Source: Paraphysomonas bandaiensis
Taxonomy: Eukaryota > Chrysophyceae
NCBI GenBank assembly: GCA_965644295.1
Contig: CBFFRP010000151.1
Span: 1-64,000, forward strand
Direction of reading: 5' to 3'
Length of the DNA stretch: 64,000 nt
The translations under genes and the position numbers were made by a program. Positions 33,536-44,086 of the stretch are shown piece by piece. Numbering within the stretch: the first letter of the stretch is position 1; the number at the start of each line of letters is the position of its first letter. A model generated the notes under the pieces. It saw nothing but the letters and a program-made list of their open reading frames with translations, was not told the origin of the DNA and ran no database searches.

Positions 33536-34933
33536 ATGAATTTAATGAAAGAAACAAGTAAAAGATTTCAACATGTCTTAAGTATGGAACAGAAAAGAGT
33601 ATATGATTTCAATGAAGGGGATGACAATAGAGTGTTGTATGGTATAAAGGGCTCTGATCTATGCGTATTAAACAAGATGTTATTACCAATTCCACCTGGT
33701 TTTATTCTGACAACTGAAAATTTTATAGAATATATGAATACAGGCGAAAAATTAAATGAAAAATTAAAAACAGAATATAGAAATCATATACATGCATTAG
33801 AAAGACATACTGGACGTAAGTTTGGTGGTGCATCGAATCCTAGTGGAACATCGAATCCTAGTGGAACATCGAATGATAAGAAATTACCATTATTATTATC
33901 TGTACGTGCAACAGCTCCTATTGTTGTACCTGGGTATGTGGATTGTATTGTATACTATATATGGTCTTATTATTGTATATATACAGTCTTATGGATACCA
34001 TACTTAATGTTGGAATGAACGATGTTGTGGTGAGTTATCTGACGGGACTTAATCAAGGATACACTAAGTTTGCTCTGGATCTTCATCGACGCTTCTTGTA
34101 TATGTTTGGTGTCCTCGTGCTACGTAACAGTGCTGCGAAGTACGAACGGGTTTTGGCGACGGCAATGGATATGGATGAGGTGGACAATGTGGCTTCGTTG
34201 ACCTGTCAAGGCCTTGCATATGTGGTTGGGGAATTCAAGAGGTTTACTGCTGCACCGGATGATCCATACGAGCAGCTGGATATGGTCATCGAGGCAATGT
34301 ATCAGCACTCTCTTTCGCCGAGGTACTGATAGATCGGATGCATATGTTTTTGTTGACTAGTTTACTGTGTGTAGAGTATCTGAGTACCTGGACATGTACA
34401 CGTCTTCTGTTCAACAGACCCCAAGGTCCTTGGCTATAATAGTTCAGATGATGGTATACGGCAATCTCAACAGAAATTCGGGTAGCGGCGTGGCCTTCAG
34501 TAGGCCCCTCAGTGAGAGCCAGGATAGAGATGGGGATGGTTTCCCTGTAGGAGAGTATCTGGTCAAAGCAGAGGGTAAAGAGGTGTTAGAGGGAGACAGA
34601 GACCCTTCCCCAATGGAGGTAAAATACTGCAATACAATACTTTAATTATCATTTGTTAATACTTTTTACTTGCAGGACCTCAGATACACTATGCCTAATG
34701 TTTATAGAGAACTCCTTCAGCATATGTGGACCATGGAAGAGAAAGACAGAGCCATTGAATATGTGGAATTTACGGTAGAAGATGGCGTACTGTATGTGCT
34801 CGAGACAAGTGCGGTGAATCTACGGCCTAACAGGAAGGATGCACGGTTTGTTGTGTACTATGACCTTCTTCGGAAACTGCAAGAGGAGGAAGAAGATGAT
34901 GAAGAGTACAAAATGAGAAAGGATTTCAAGTAA
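33536..34933 (+). CDS. Stand-alone N-terminal (ATP-grasp) half of pyruvate phosphate dikinase
   Basis: Four exons, 33536-33933, 33987-34322, 34375-34618 and 34676-34933, give 411 residues; all three introns are 52-57 bp. The order matches the nucleotide-binding part of pyruvate phosphate dikinase: YDFNEGD, GIKGSDL with the conserved Lys, IPPGFILTT, LLSVRATA with the conserved Arg, MDTILNVGMND, DPYEQLDMVIEAM, IIVQMMVYGNLN and YVEFTVEDGVLYVLETS. Full PPDK is about 870-900 residues and also has a phosphohistidine swivel domain and a PEP/pyruvate barrel; here the chain stops after a Glu-rich tail (EEEEDDEEYKMRK). The family's LQTR near the nucleotide site reads LETS, so a nucleotide-binding Gln and Arg are replaced. 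It probably cannot make PEP; a regulatory or partner role is possible but is inference. Position 33536 is the first ATG in a frame that follows low-complexity DNA. Confidence 0.85.
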
Positions 34934-36024
34934 TTTGGGTTTCTTATCAACATAGAGTCTTGTTATTGTACATGGCGTGATAATGTCGGTGATTTTCTAT
35001 TTAGAAACGTACCTAGCAACTGTTGGTGAACTTTGAAGAATTTTCTATACTTACTTAGTCTGATAATAAGTTAGTTTGAACGCTTGTCCGTATGAGTTGA
35101 TTTAAGTCTTTTTCAGTGGATTGTACGTCGCCCACGCAGTACAATTCTTAGTTGTGTGGACTAGTTATATACCTGTCAACTACTTGAATGCAGTAAATAG
35201 TGCTTGAAAGAAAATGAAATAACTGAAAAAGACTTTCACACTATGCTGAGATTATATATTAGTAACATATAATATAAGTAAGTGAAGTATAGTAAGTTGT
35301 TACTTAGTGTGAATAGAAGTAAGTGTTACTAAGTACTAAGTAATATAAGTAAGTGAAGTATAGTAAGTTGTTACTAAGTGTGAATAGAAGTAAGTGCTAC
35401 TAAGTAAGATAAACTTATGATCGCCAGATTCATGTTGGCTCCACTACCAACTACCAAGAATCATTTCCATGCAATCTTAGGTATCACGATCTTATACGGT
35501 CAACTTATTTCAGTTTCGCTAATATGATTACTATCATAACATTAGTTCTCGTAATTAACAGTCATAATTCAAATACCTTTGAACTACAGCAAAACTCAAC
35601 AAATAATAAATGGCCATAATAAAAGATTCGTAGAATACTGTATATTATCCGTCACTGTATTGAATTTCATCATAGCTTTAATTAGCTCTAAGCATACCGC
35701 ATACCAGTTCAAGTTAATGGACTAGTCATCTGTCAACTACTTAAATGCACTGAATAGCTATATAGTGAAAATAGTGGTCATTTACGTAAAAAAATTACTG
35801 GAGACGAGAGGTTACTCTATCACTATGCACTTCATATATATAATACTACCTTATGTCATATTCAATCAAAATGTCATGAACGTAAGTACAGCTCCCATCA
35901 ACACCCATAAAAATAACTAAATCTGATACAAGAATACTCCTAACTACTCACGTCAAGAACCGCTCGTCGACTAATGTTTTTCTTGCAATAACGTTCTGTT
36001 CAATAATTAGACATAGTTATGGAT
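34934..36024. other. Intergenic; contains tandem repeat E
   Basis: No gene is supported. Holds the repeat E pair at 35275-35407. The rest is AT-rich 3' flank of two convergent genes (PPDK-like and meckelin). Confidence 0.5.
35275..35407 (+). repeat. Repeat E, tandem pair of ~66-bp units
   Basis: Two near-identical copies of ataagtaagtgaagtatagt plus aagttgttactaagtgtgaatagaagtaag stand in tandem; a third related stretch is at 31285-31378. Confidence 0.85.
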
Positions 36025-39000
36025 TCACAAGAATTGACGATTTACCTGGCCGATATCGTCTCTGAGCTTGCATATAAGCAAGTCCAGCAAGTAGCAGAGA
36101 AGTATGGAGGTAGCAGTGGAGTTGAACCACAAGTCAAACATAGCATATGAGAGTACATTCAAAAGTAGAAGATCAAGCTCGCGTCCAAGAAAGAGAACAG
36201 AGGAGTAACTAAAATACTCGTCCGGATAGAAAACACATGGTTGACCTGGCGCTGTAAGATCGGGAGGTACTCGCATGAGCTTTTCAAGATAAGTTGGAAG
36301 CTTCACCTTCCTTCTGAGATCTGGAACATTAAAATTGTTTTCTATGAAACCCTGGAGGAAAGCATTTAACTCCCCCCAAGCTTTGATAACTCTGTCTGTG
36401 GGAGTTGCTCGATTCTGACCGAGTGAACCACGCCCCTGCCCTCGACGAGAGGCAGCAGTGGAGGCAGCGTTGCTTAGCAATCCACACAGGTCACCAGTAT
36501 CTGGTGGTACCAGAGTAGAGCATATTTTGTCGTATCTTCTGCGCCATTCTGCCGTGACGAAAACTTCAAAGCTCTGAACATCGGGAGGAGCACCTTCCAA
36601 CGAGCGGTCCACCGTTAATCCTACTTCCTCTTTGTGTAACATGCTAACTAACTCAGACATCGACCCATCCGCATACTGATGTGGTGACCGGCAATGAAGA
36701 TAGAAACCGTGATAGGGCTCGTCCATTACAATCAGACTCACCTTCGCAATAGTGCACATATCCACAAAAATTTGCTCTTTCGGCTCGGATATGTACCGCT
36801 CATAAATGATGAAACGCCAAAGCAGCTGAGCGGAAGACACCACGAACCACCACCACGTTGTGTTGGCGAACCTCAATATGATATTGTGTCGACCATCCTG
36901 GAGGTTATCCAAGTCAGGCTGTTGTGTAGCATTGTTTTCAAGCCCCAGTCCAATCAGAAAGAAACCAATGAAGAGCAACGAAAAGCGTACATCTGTGCGC
37001 CGAATTGATTGCATTTCATTCCACTCATTAGCCACAAGTATGGTCCGCCAAACAGATACTCCGCCTGTTCCATCTTTAGCTTTACTCTTCGACGGTTCCC
37101 AGTCAATAAAAAATATGTCAGCGTTCGCCTGACGGTACACCATATGGGCAACATACCCTAACTGGAAAAAGAATAAGAGGTGCAACATAGAAACGAAGAC
37201 GTTATAGTCAGATCCCGATGAATATATATCTTCCATTGGCGGGAGCATGACCGCCACGGTGTCTTGTATCTTGAAAAAAACGAACCAGTACTGACACACC
37301 AAAAGGGTCATTGGAAAGAACACTTGTACCCAACAGTGCATGGCGATAGCAGACACATCCATTAATACGGATAAAGTTAGCCCATTAGTTCCCTGCCCTT
37401 GTACTGCAACAGCAGCAAGGGGGCGGGTGTTGCGTGTTCGCCAATTGAAGTACCTCAACAGAAAAAGCAGAACGAACAACACAATCCCAGCGATGAAGAA
37501 GCCGTCAAGAATAGAAAAAAAATCATCGGTGTTCATAGAGTACCGAGCATCGAAATGTGTTTCTGTATAAGCCTCAGACCGGCGCGACTCCCAACCACTG
37601 GTAGAGGCATCTTTGTACTGAATTGTTAAGACAGGGACGTATATCTGCTCCGGGTCGTCTTCTCGAATTTGTACATCGAGAAATATTGTGTCTGCATACC
37701 TCACAACTACTGGGGCATATGAACCGTCAGACAAAGGAGTCTGAAAAGACGCATCGGTTAACCCGGATACGATGTCGAACAGCATGAACCGCCGGACGTG
37801 GACCTCGCCTGAGGCGCACACCTCACCATCTACCCGTAGAGAGTTAGGGCTAGAGCCGTCCTGCTTCAGATTAGTGACACGAACTGGAACCGGCACCAGT
37901 CCCCCAGTTTTACTGTCCAATAGGTAGAGATCGTAAAAAAACTGCTCTTGGTCGAGTAGCATAAACAGGTCGCATTTAAATGATAAATACTCTGTGCTGC
38001 CAAATATTTGCCATTGTGTGCTTGATGAAGTTCCCCCACCCCTATCAGACGCCGGGGCAGCACGTGGGCAATAAGAAAAGAGAGTCTCCACATCCTCGTA
38101 ACCAATAAATGTGCCGTTCATTGCGTATTTGGCCACTACATATTGCAAATGTAAAGAATCAAGATTCATTTTCATCTGTACACTCTTGTCTTTGCAAGGG
38201 TTGCCACTATCGGAGTAATAGAGCCAAGGCATACCATATCCCCAATTAGGAATACCATTGAGGATGTTCTCATCCCGACCTGCTGTAATACTAGCAAATG
38301 TAGAGCATGGCAAGGCATCACTGTCGTACAAGTGCAGCACACACAGGTTCGCCAGCACCTGACAATCAAAATTGTTTTCTGGAGACCCATAATACGTGCA
38401 TCCTGTGGCGGCTTTAGCATAATAATGCTGTATGGTTGTAGAGGTTCGGGTGCCAATACTGTAGGTCACTTGAGACGCCTGGGTCGTCGACGACACAAAA
38501 GGAGACGCAAGGGATGTTAACAAACAACTCTGAGATCCAATAACTGTCTGCCCAACCTTCGTGTACCCAGAAGCACAAGAACAGGAGGCAACATCACCAG
38601 TAATCGCCATAGACATATGTTCATCGGGACAAGACTGACAGGCATATGGATTTGCCTCTAGCCACACCCCCGCCACTTTCTGAGATACGGAAATGACTCC
38701 TTTCCCGGCGGGACAGTCACCGCACTGCTTAGACGGAAGTTTGTTACCAGCGGCATCTGTTTCTAGCAATACCTCGGGACATGTACACTCACCATCTTCT
38801 AAACCACCTGTAGTGGCTCCACATGGTACACATGAAGTATCATCAGAATAACTTGTATTACCAGATGATAAACATGATACACATGTAATTCCTTGACATG
38901 TTCCTGATGTATCCTATTATACAGATCAATCTCAAACATTTCATATGATCTCAATAGTTTAGATCTTTACCTGTGAACAATCATTCTCTATCTCCATATA

Positions 39001-39222
39001 TCCATCACGGCATATACATGAGAGCATATTGCCATACATATCCGTTATAGAGGAATCAGGTATGAGATCATACCCTCCTGTATGATTACAATATTGACAT
39101 GTTAAAGATGCAATATCATAGTATTGATTTGTGAAACACTGAGTGTTATATGTATGAATTAATTGAATAGAGTGTGTATATATGAGAAGATGTGTATATA
39201 TGAGAAACTGGATAAAGAGCAT
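36025..39222 (-). CDS. TMEM67: Meckelin (TMEM67), ciliary transition-zone membrane protein
   Basis: Two exons: 39222-38971 and 38913-36025, joined through a 57-bp intron in phase 0, giving 1046 residues (human meckelin is 995). A hydrophobic signal peptide opens the chain. Residues ~28-250 are Cys-rich (CQYCNHTGGYD, CGDCPAGKG, CQSCPDEHM). A long luminal domain follows, then from about residue 580 several membrane segments (ILDGFFIAGIVLFVLLFLL, VFVSMLHLLFFFQLGYVAH). Diagnostic stretches are DIFFIDWEPSKSK, SVWRTILVANEWNEMQ, RFIIYERYI, FYLHCRSPHQYADGSM and the C-terminal FYPDEYFSYSSVLFLGREL. Meckelin acts with the MKS/B9 module at the ciliary transition zone; its presence indicates that the organism builds cilia or flagella. 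Exon 1 is AT-rich and exon 2 balanced. It faces the gene at 40329 across a 1.1-kb divergent region that contains a (CATA)n array. Confidence 0.96.
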
Positions 39223-39663
39223 GATTTAATGAGTGATCATATGATGAATCAGATAGGAAGATAGTGGGAATGAAGAGGGAAAGAGGATTGAAGAGTTGGA
39301 TTGATGTTATGAGATATGTATGTATATCTTATGAGATAAATTAATTATGATGTATGTATGTATGTATGTATGTACCTGTTAATTATATAATAGATGTACT
39401 GATAGATATATGTATGTACTGATGTATGTATATATGTACTGATAGATGTACTAATAGATGTGATGATGTTATAAGTACTGATATGTGTGATGATATATGT
39501 ATGAATGTATGTACTGATGTATGTACTGGTGTACCAAAAGAAGTTACTAAGGAAGACAGATAGAAGAGTTAAGCCTATGAATATACAGTTCAGTGAAGTG
39601 ACTGAAGTTAAAGTAGAAGTGAAGAGAGTGATTTAAATACACCACACTCCTATTTGAAATTTG

Positions 39664-39695
<32 letters not shown>

Positions 39696-40328
39696 TGTAT
39701 GTATGTATGTATGTATGTATGTATGTATGTATGTATGTATGTATGTATGTATGTATGTATGTATGTATGTATGTATGTATGTATGTATGTATGTATGTAT
39801 GTATGTATGTATGTATGTATGTATGTATGTATGTATGTATGTATGTATGTATGTATGTATGTATGTATGTATGTATGTATGTATGTATGTATGTATGTAT
39901 GTATGTATGTATGTATGTATGTATGTATGTATGTATGTATGTATGTATGTATGTATGTATGTATGTATGTATGTATGTATGTATGTATGTATGTATGTAT
40001 GTATGTATGTATGTATGTATGTATGTATGTATGTATGTATGTATGTATGTATGTATGTATGTATGTATGTATGTATGTATGTATGTATGTATGTATGTAT
40101 GTATGTATGTATGTATGTATGTATGTATGTATGTATGTATGTATGTATGTATGTATGTATGTATGTATGTATGTATGTATGTATGTATGTATGTATGTAT
40201 GTATGTATGTATGTGGTATGCAGTCCTTATATATGTAGCATATATACTCACTTATATATATGAGTATACACATATATATGTATATATATATCGAGAGTGT
40301 CATCTTATCTATCATCTGAATATCTCCG
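39223..40328. promoter_or_regulatory. Divergent intergenic region dominated by a tetranucleotide array
   Basis: Between the starts of meckelin (minus) and the secreted protein (plus). About half is the (TATG)n array at 39667-40214. The rest is tgta/tatg-rich low-complexity DNA. Both promoters must lie here, but no core element can be identified. Confidence 0.4.
39667..40214. repeat. (TATG)n tetranucleotide array, about 137 units
   Basis: Uninterrupted tatg (cata on the other strand) for about 548 bp. Predicted VCMYVCMY or YIHTYIHT frames inside are artefacts of the repeat. It ends 115 bp upstream of the next ATG. Confidence 0.99.
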
Positions 40329-41186
40329 ATGAGATTAAATGGCTTTACAATCATTCGACTGCTTCTGTTTGTATGTTCTCTGCAGTATACGCTCTCTTTG
40401 AGGTATATCAGTATGGTTAGCGGGGGATGTCAAGGGAGCTCCATTACACAGCATTATCTTCGTGTATTTCTAGAAGAACTTGGACATGTTTTATGTAAAG
40501 CTCCAAGCGAACCGTTTCATGTGATATTTCCGGATAGTACACACGATGTAATGAACTTACAGCAATTTCAATACTATGAATCGCAGTGCTTATCATCAAA
40601 TGCCACTGCTTTCATATATAAGTTATCACATATGAAGAATGATACTGTGAATACGTATCTGGCTGAAAGAAATGCGATGAGATTTCGTCTGATTCGAAGA
40701 AATGCACTTGATCACAAAATATGTTCAATTAGAGACTGCTTTGACCGAAGTCCGAAACATGGGTTTCCTTGTGATAGCAAAGGCAATCCTAACCACGTAT
40801 GTATGAAACGACGTCGCGATCCCAATGCCACTAGCCTGGCTTGTGTTAATCCAGAGGGGTTTATCTCGGTAGTGGCTAATATGCATAATGAACAGAAGCG
40901 AGTGATAGCTACTGACCCTACTACTGTCTTATCTGAGAATTTGTTGGCCTTTCAGTACAACTTCGACGGTGCGCTAGATATAAGCATGCAAGAGTGGCAT
41001 CGCCTTTTATCGAGCATTGGTGAAAAAGTGACATTAAGAAGAGTACAACAACTTCTTTGGGAGCTGGATTGGACTCCTCGAAGCTACACTCCTCAACGGA
41101 AGGAGATATACAACTATGACGCTTTTGAAAAAGCACTTATGGGGCATGGAAAAGAGGAGCTTATTGCTATGCTCCGGCGGTATTGA
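40329..41186 (+). CDS. Secreted or membrane-anchored protein of unknown function
   Basis: A single-exon frame of 285 residues with an N-terminal hydrophobic segment (FTIIRLLLFVCSLQYTL) that looks like a signal peptide. Just after it comes SGGCQGSSIT, a Gly/Ser-rich loop that recalls the phosphate loop of sulfotransferase-like proteins, but no other motif of that family is clear. The rest includes several Cys (KICSIRDCFDRS, PCDSKGNPNHVC), consistent with an extracellular disulfide-bonded fold, and a C-terminal helical part (LRRVQQLLWELDW, GKEELIAMLRRY). The start is the first ATG after the tetranucleotide array. No family assigned. Confidence 0.7.
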   Translation: MRLNGFTIIRLLLFVCSLQYTLSLRYISMVSGGCQGSSITQHYLRVFLEELGHVLCKAPSEPFHVIFPDSTHDVMNLQQFQYYESQCLSSNATAFIYKLSHMKNDTVNTYLAERNAMRFRLIRRNALDHKICSIRDCFDRSPKHGFPCDSKGNPNHVCMKRRRDPNATSLACVNPEGFISVVANMHNEQKRVIATDPTTVLSENLLAFQYNFDGALDISMQEWHRLLSSIGEKVTLRRVQQLLWELDWTPRSYTPQRKEIYNYDAFEKALMGHGKEELIAMLRRY

Positions 41187-41718
41187 CTTTTGTCACTTGA
41201 TATATTCTTTTAGAGCGATATTTCGCTAGTTTGGTGTAACTAATTGGTGTTTGGTTCGCCTCTATTGAAGGGAAACGTGGAGTATAGATTATAGATTCGA
41301 GAAAACATGTATAGACGGAGTTTAAGAAACTATAGTACGTTGATGTGCATTTAGGCTGACTTTGAACAACTCTGTGTAGTAGCTAGTAGCTAGGTATCAG
41401 CTAATTCTCTAATATAACCTTTTTCGTGATTGAACACAAGAACAAGAATAGGATGGCATGCTACTGTTATATGTACTAATATACTAGAAAAAGAGTATGA
41501 TGAAAACTATGACTGAAGATATTCATTAAATTTTTAGAGTATTTTTCCCATCTATTAGATGTGTATTATCGAATTATCCAATGATACTGTCGAACTTTAC
41601 AAAATTAGCCATGAAGTTATTGCACTTTGAATCTAAGGGAGTAGCAGAAAAGATCCAGATGGCAGGATGTGACACTCCTACCTCCTACTAAAGTTAAATG
41701 GTCTTGATGAGCCAGGAC

Positions 41719-41748
41719 AGGATGTATGATGCAAACATCATACATCCT
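41719..41748. other. Perfect 13-bp inverted repeat with 4-base loop
   Basis: aggatgtatgatg, loop caaa, catcatacatcct. It lies 530 bp downstream of the gene at 40329. It could form a hairpin in RNA or a cruciform; it lacks the T run of a terminator, and eukaryotic mRNA ends are not made that way except for histone-type stem-loops, which this is not. Confidence 0.6.
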
Positions 41749-41956
41749 ACTTATACACGCAAATTTTAAGCATGCATACTGCACTTGAACTTAATGTATT
41801 TTCTTCATCAACTACGATGAAAATAAATTTTCATAGTCAGTTATGACTAGTCTGATACACCGATATTGAATACGGTGCGTTAATGCACAGGGATTCGTAG
41901 TTAGACTGATACCACTAATTAGTGATAGTAAGATGCAATACAATTATTGGAGCTTA

Positions 41957-42478
41957 TCTAAGCCTATGTAAGCCTATCTAAGTGTATCTAAGTCTATGTA
42001 AGCCTATCTAAGTGTATCTAAGTCTATGTAAGCCTATCTAAGTGTATCTAAGTCTATGTAAGCCTATGTAAGTGTATGTAAGCCTATCTAAGCAAGTGTA
42101 TCTAAGTCTATGTAAGCCTATCTAAGTGTATCTAAGTGTATCTAAGTCTATGTAAGCCTATGTAAGTCTATGTAAGCCTATGTAAGTCTATGTAAGCCTA
42201 TGTAAGTCTATGTAAGCCTATGTAAGTCTATCTAAGTGTGTCTAAGTCTATGTAAGCCTATGTAAGTCTATGTAAGTCTATGTAAGTCTATGTAAGCCTA
42301 TGTAAGTCTATGTAAGCCTATGTAAGTCTAAGTAAGCCTATGTAAGCCTATGTAAGTCTATGTAAGCCTATGGAAGTCTATCTAAGTGTGTCTAAGTCTA
42401 TGTAAGCCTATGTAAGTCTATGTAAGCCTATGTAAGTCTATGTAAGTCTATGGAAGTCTATCTAAGTGTGTCTAAGTC
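41957..42478 (+). repeat. Decamer tandem array (TCTATGTAAG/CCTATGTAAG), about 52 units
   Basis: The 10-bp unit yctatgtaag and variants (tgtatctaag, tctaagtgtg) repeat head to tail. Variant types alternate semi-regularly, suggesting 20-bp sub-blocks. It is noncoding: TAA occurs in every unit. Confidence 0.95.
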
Positions 42479-43027
42479 GTGCTCTTGCCATTTATTATTA
42501 CTATGTACAAGCATCAAGAGCCCATATGTTTGATAGGGCTATACATGCTACAGGGATCATAATCTCAGAGGAGTGAATCAAGTGAGAGGGGATAAGATGG
42601 TGTAGATGTGAACTATATATACATGTGATGAAGTAATGAGGGGCTCCATGCGGTCTATGCATGTATGTGTGTGTGGGTGTTCTGTATGTATGTGTGTGTA
42701 TCTGCTGCGGTATTATTCATATGATCATACGAGTCTCTCTCCTCATGAGGAGCACACACCACTATACACCACTATGACCACACACGGTTGATAGTCCTCA
42801 CTCGTGTCTGTGAGTAGAGGCAGCAGCAGAGCCTCTGAATCATGTACTCATATATGCATATATCCACATCACATTCACTTCGAAGTGACTCAGAGGTATA
42901 CCCCCATATACGCACACGTATACCTATGTATACCATATACACAGTATACAGAGAATACCGGTAGGTATATGTACGTATGTATGTAAGTAGGTACAGGTAG
43001 CTAGGTACAGGTAGATATTCATGATTG

Positions 43028-43158
43028 GTCATCATTTATTTCATCGAAAAGTTATTGTTTTTTTATTGAAAAGTCACTTTTTTTCACTTTTTAACTAAAA
43101 AAACGATGATTTTTCAATGAAAAAAAACAATGAACAAGTCAATAAAATCGATATGCAC
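43028..43158. repeat. Diverged foldback segment next to the long palindrome
   Basis: catttatttcatcgaaaagt on the left and ctttttcaatgaaaaaaaac-like sequence on the right pair imperfectly, ending in atcgatatgcac. It is a decayed relative of the palindrome at 43170-43342. Confidence 0.6.
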
Positions 43159-43169
43159 TGCTTTGTCCA

Positions 43170-43342
43170 GGGGGTGGTTGTGCATATCGATTTCATCGAT
43201 TTGTTCATCGTTTATTTCATTGAAAAGTCATCGATTTTTCAGTGAAAAGTGAAAAAAAGTGACTTTTTAATGAAAAATCGATGACTTTTCAATGAAGTAA
43301 ACGATGAACAAATCGATGAAATCGATATGCACAACCACCCCC
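43170..43342. repeat. Long near-perfect palindrome (foldback element), 173 bp
   Basis: The left arm begins gggggtggttgtgcatatcg at 43170 and the right arm ends with its complement (cgatatgcacaaccaccccc) at 43342. Arms are about 80 bp with very few mismatches and almost no loop. Internal motifs catcga and tcattgaaaagt recur. It would form a long RNA hairpin if transcribed. It lies about 90 bp before a (CATA)n array. Confidence 0.92.
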
Positions 43343-43433
43343 AGTACTAACTATACTATACTATCGTACACTACTATACTACGTACTACTTTGTACACTC
43401 TCCTCTCCACCCCATATCACAATATACATACAT

Positions 43434-43788
43434 ACATACATACATACATACATACATACATACATACATACATACATACATACATACATACATACATACA
43501 TACATACATACATACATACATACATACATACATACATACATACATACATACATACATACATACATACATACATACATACATACATACATACATACATACA
43601 TACATACATACATACATACATACATACATACATACATACATACATACATACATACATACATACATACATACATACATACATACATACATACATACATACA
43701 TACATACATACATACATACATACATACATACATACATACATACATACATACATACATACATACATACATACATACATACATACATACA

Positions 43789-43818
<30 letters not shown>
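43434..43818. repeat. (CATA)n tetranucleotide array, about 96 units
   Basis: Uninterrupted cata repeats for about 385 bp, followed by family A copy 6 and the ABCF gene. Open frames inside it are repeat artefacts. Confidence 0.99.
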
Positions 43819-43819
<1 letters not shown>

Positions 43820-43862
43820 TCCTACATACATACATACATACACCATACAGCAGTATATATAC

Positions 43863-44013
43863 GTATCGACATCCTTTGAATATTTTTGTTTAAAGATGCC
43901 TCTAATATTGAGACAATAATTATCTGTATTCTAGCCGTAGTTGTATTGCAGTAATATAGAAGAAATTTTGCTTCAATTTATTTCCGAAAAAGAAGATGCT
44001 GACTACCCGATAC
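43863..44013 (+). mobile_element. Short inverted-repeat element family A, copy 6
   Basis: Start gtatcgacatcc, end actacccgatac, with the conserved core. It ends only 73 bp upstream of the ABCF gene ATG, so it is probably within the 5' UTR or core promoter of that gene. Confidence 0.88.
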
Positions 44014-44086
44014 ACATATGCATATGAATCAATTCACATTTATAAGAAGCGCCATACCACACACTTATAGATACCATACAACAACA

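Larger units (their letters stand above)
41187..43027. other. Intergenic; decamer array and hairpin
   Basis: No gene supported. Contains the 30-bp perfect hairpin at 41719-41748, the decamer array at 41957-42478 and microsatellite-like DNA to 43027. Confidence 0.5.

Noticed and set aside
39547-40420. Frames of 190-250 codons within CATA/TATG arrays (also at 32637-33299 and 43304-43879)
   Set aside because: A tetranucleotide repeat without stops is open in several frames; the VCMY/IHTY peptides are not plausible genes.
41719-41748. Intrinsic terminator
   Set aside because: Perfect hairpin but no T run, and the window is eukaryotic.
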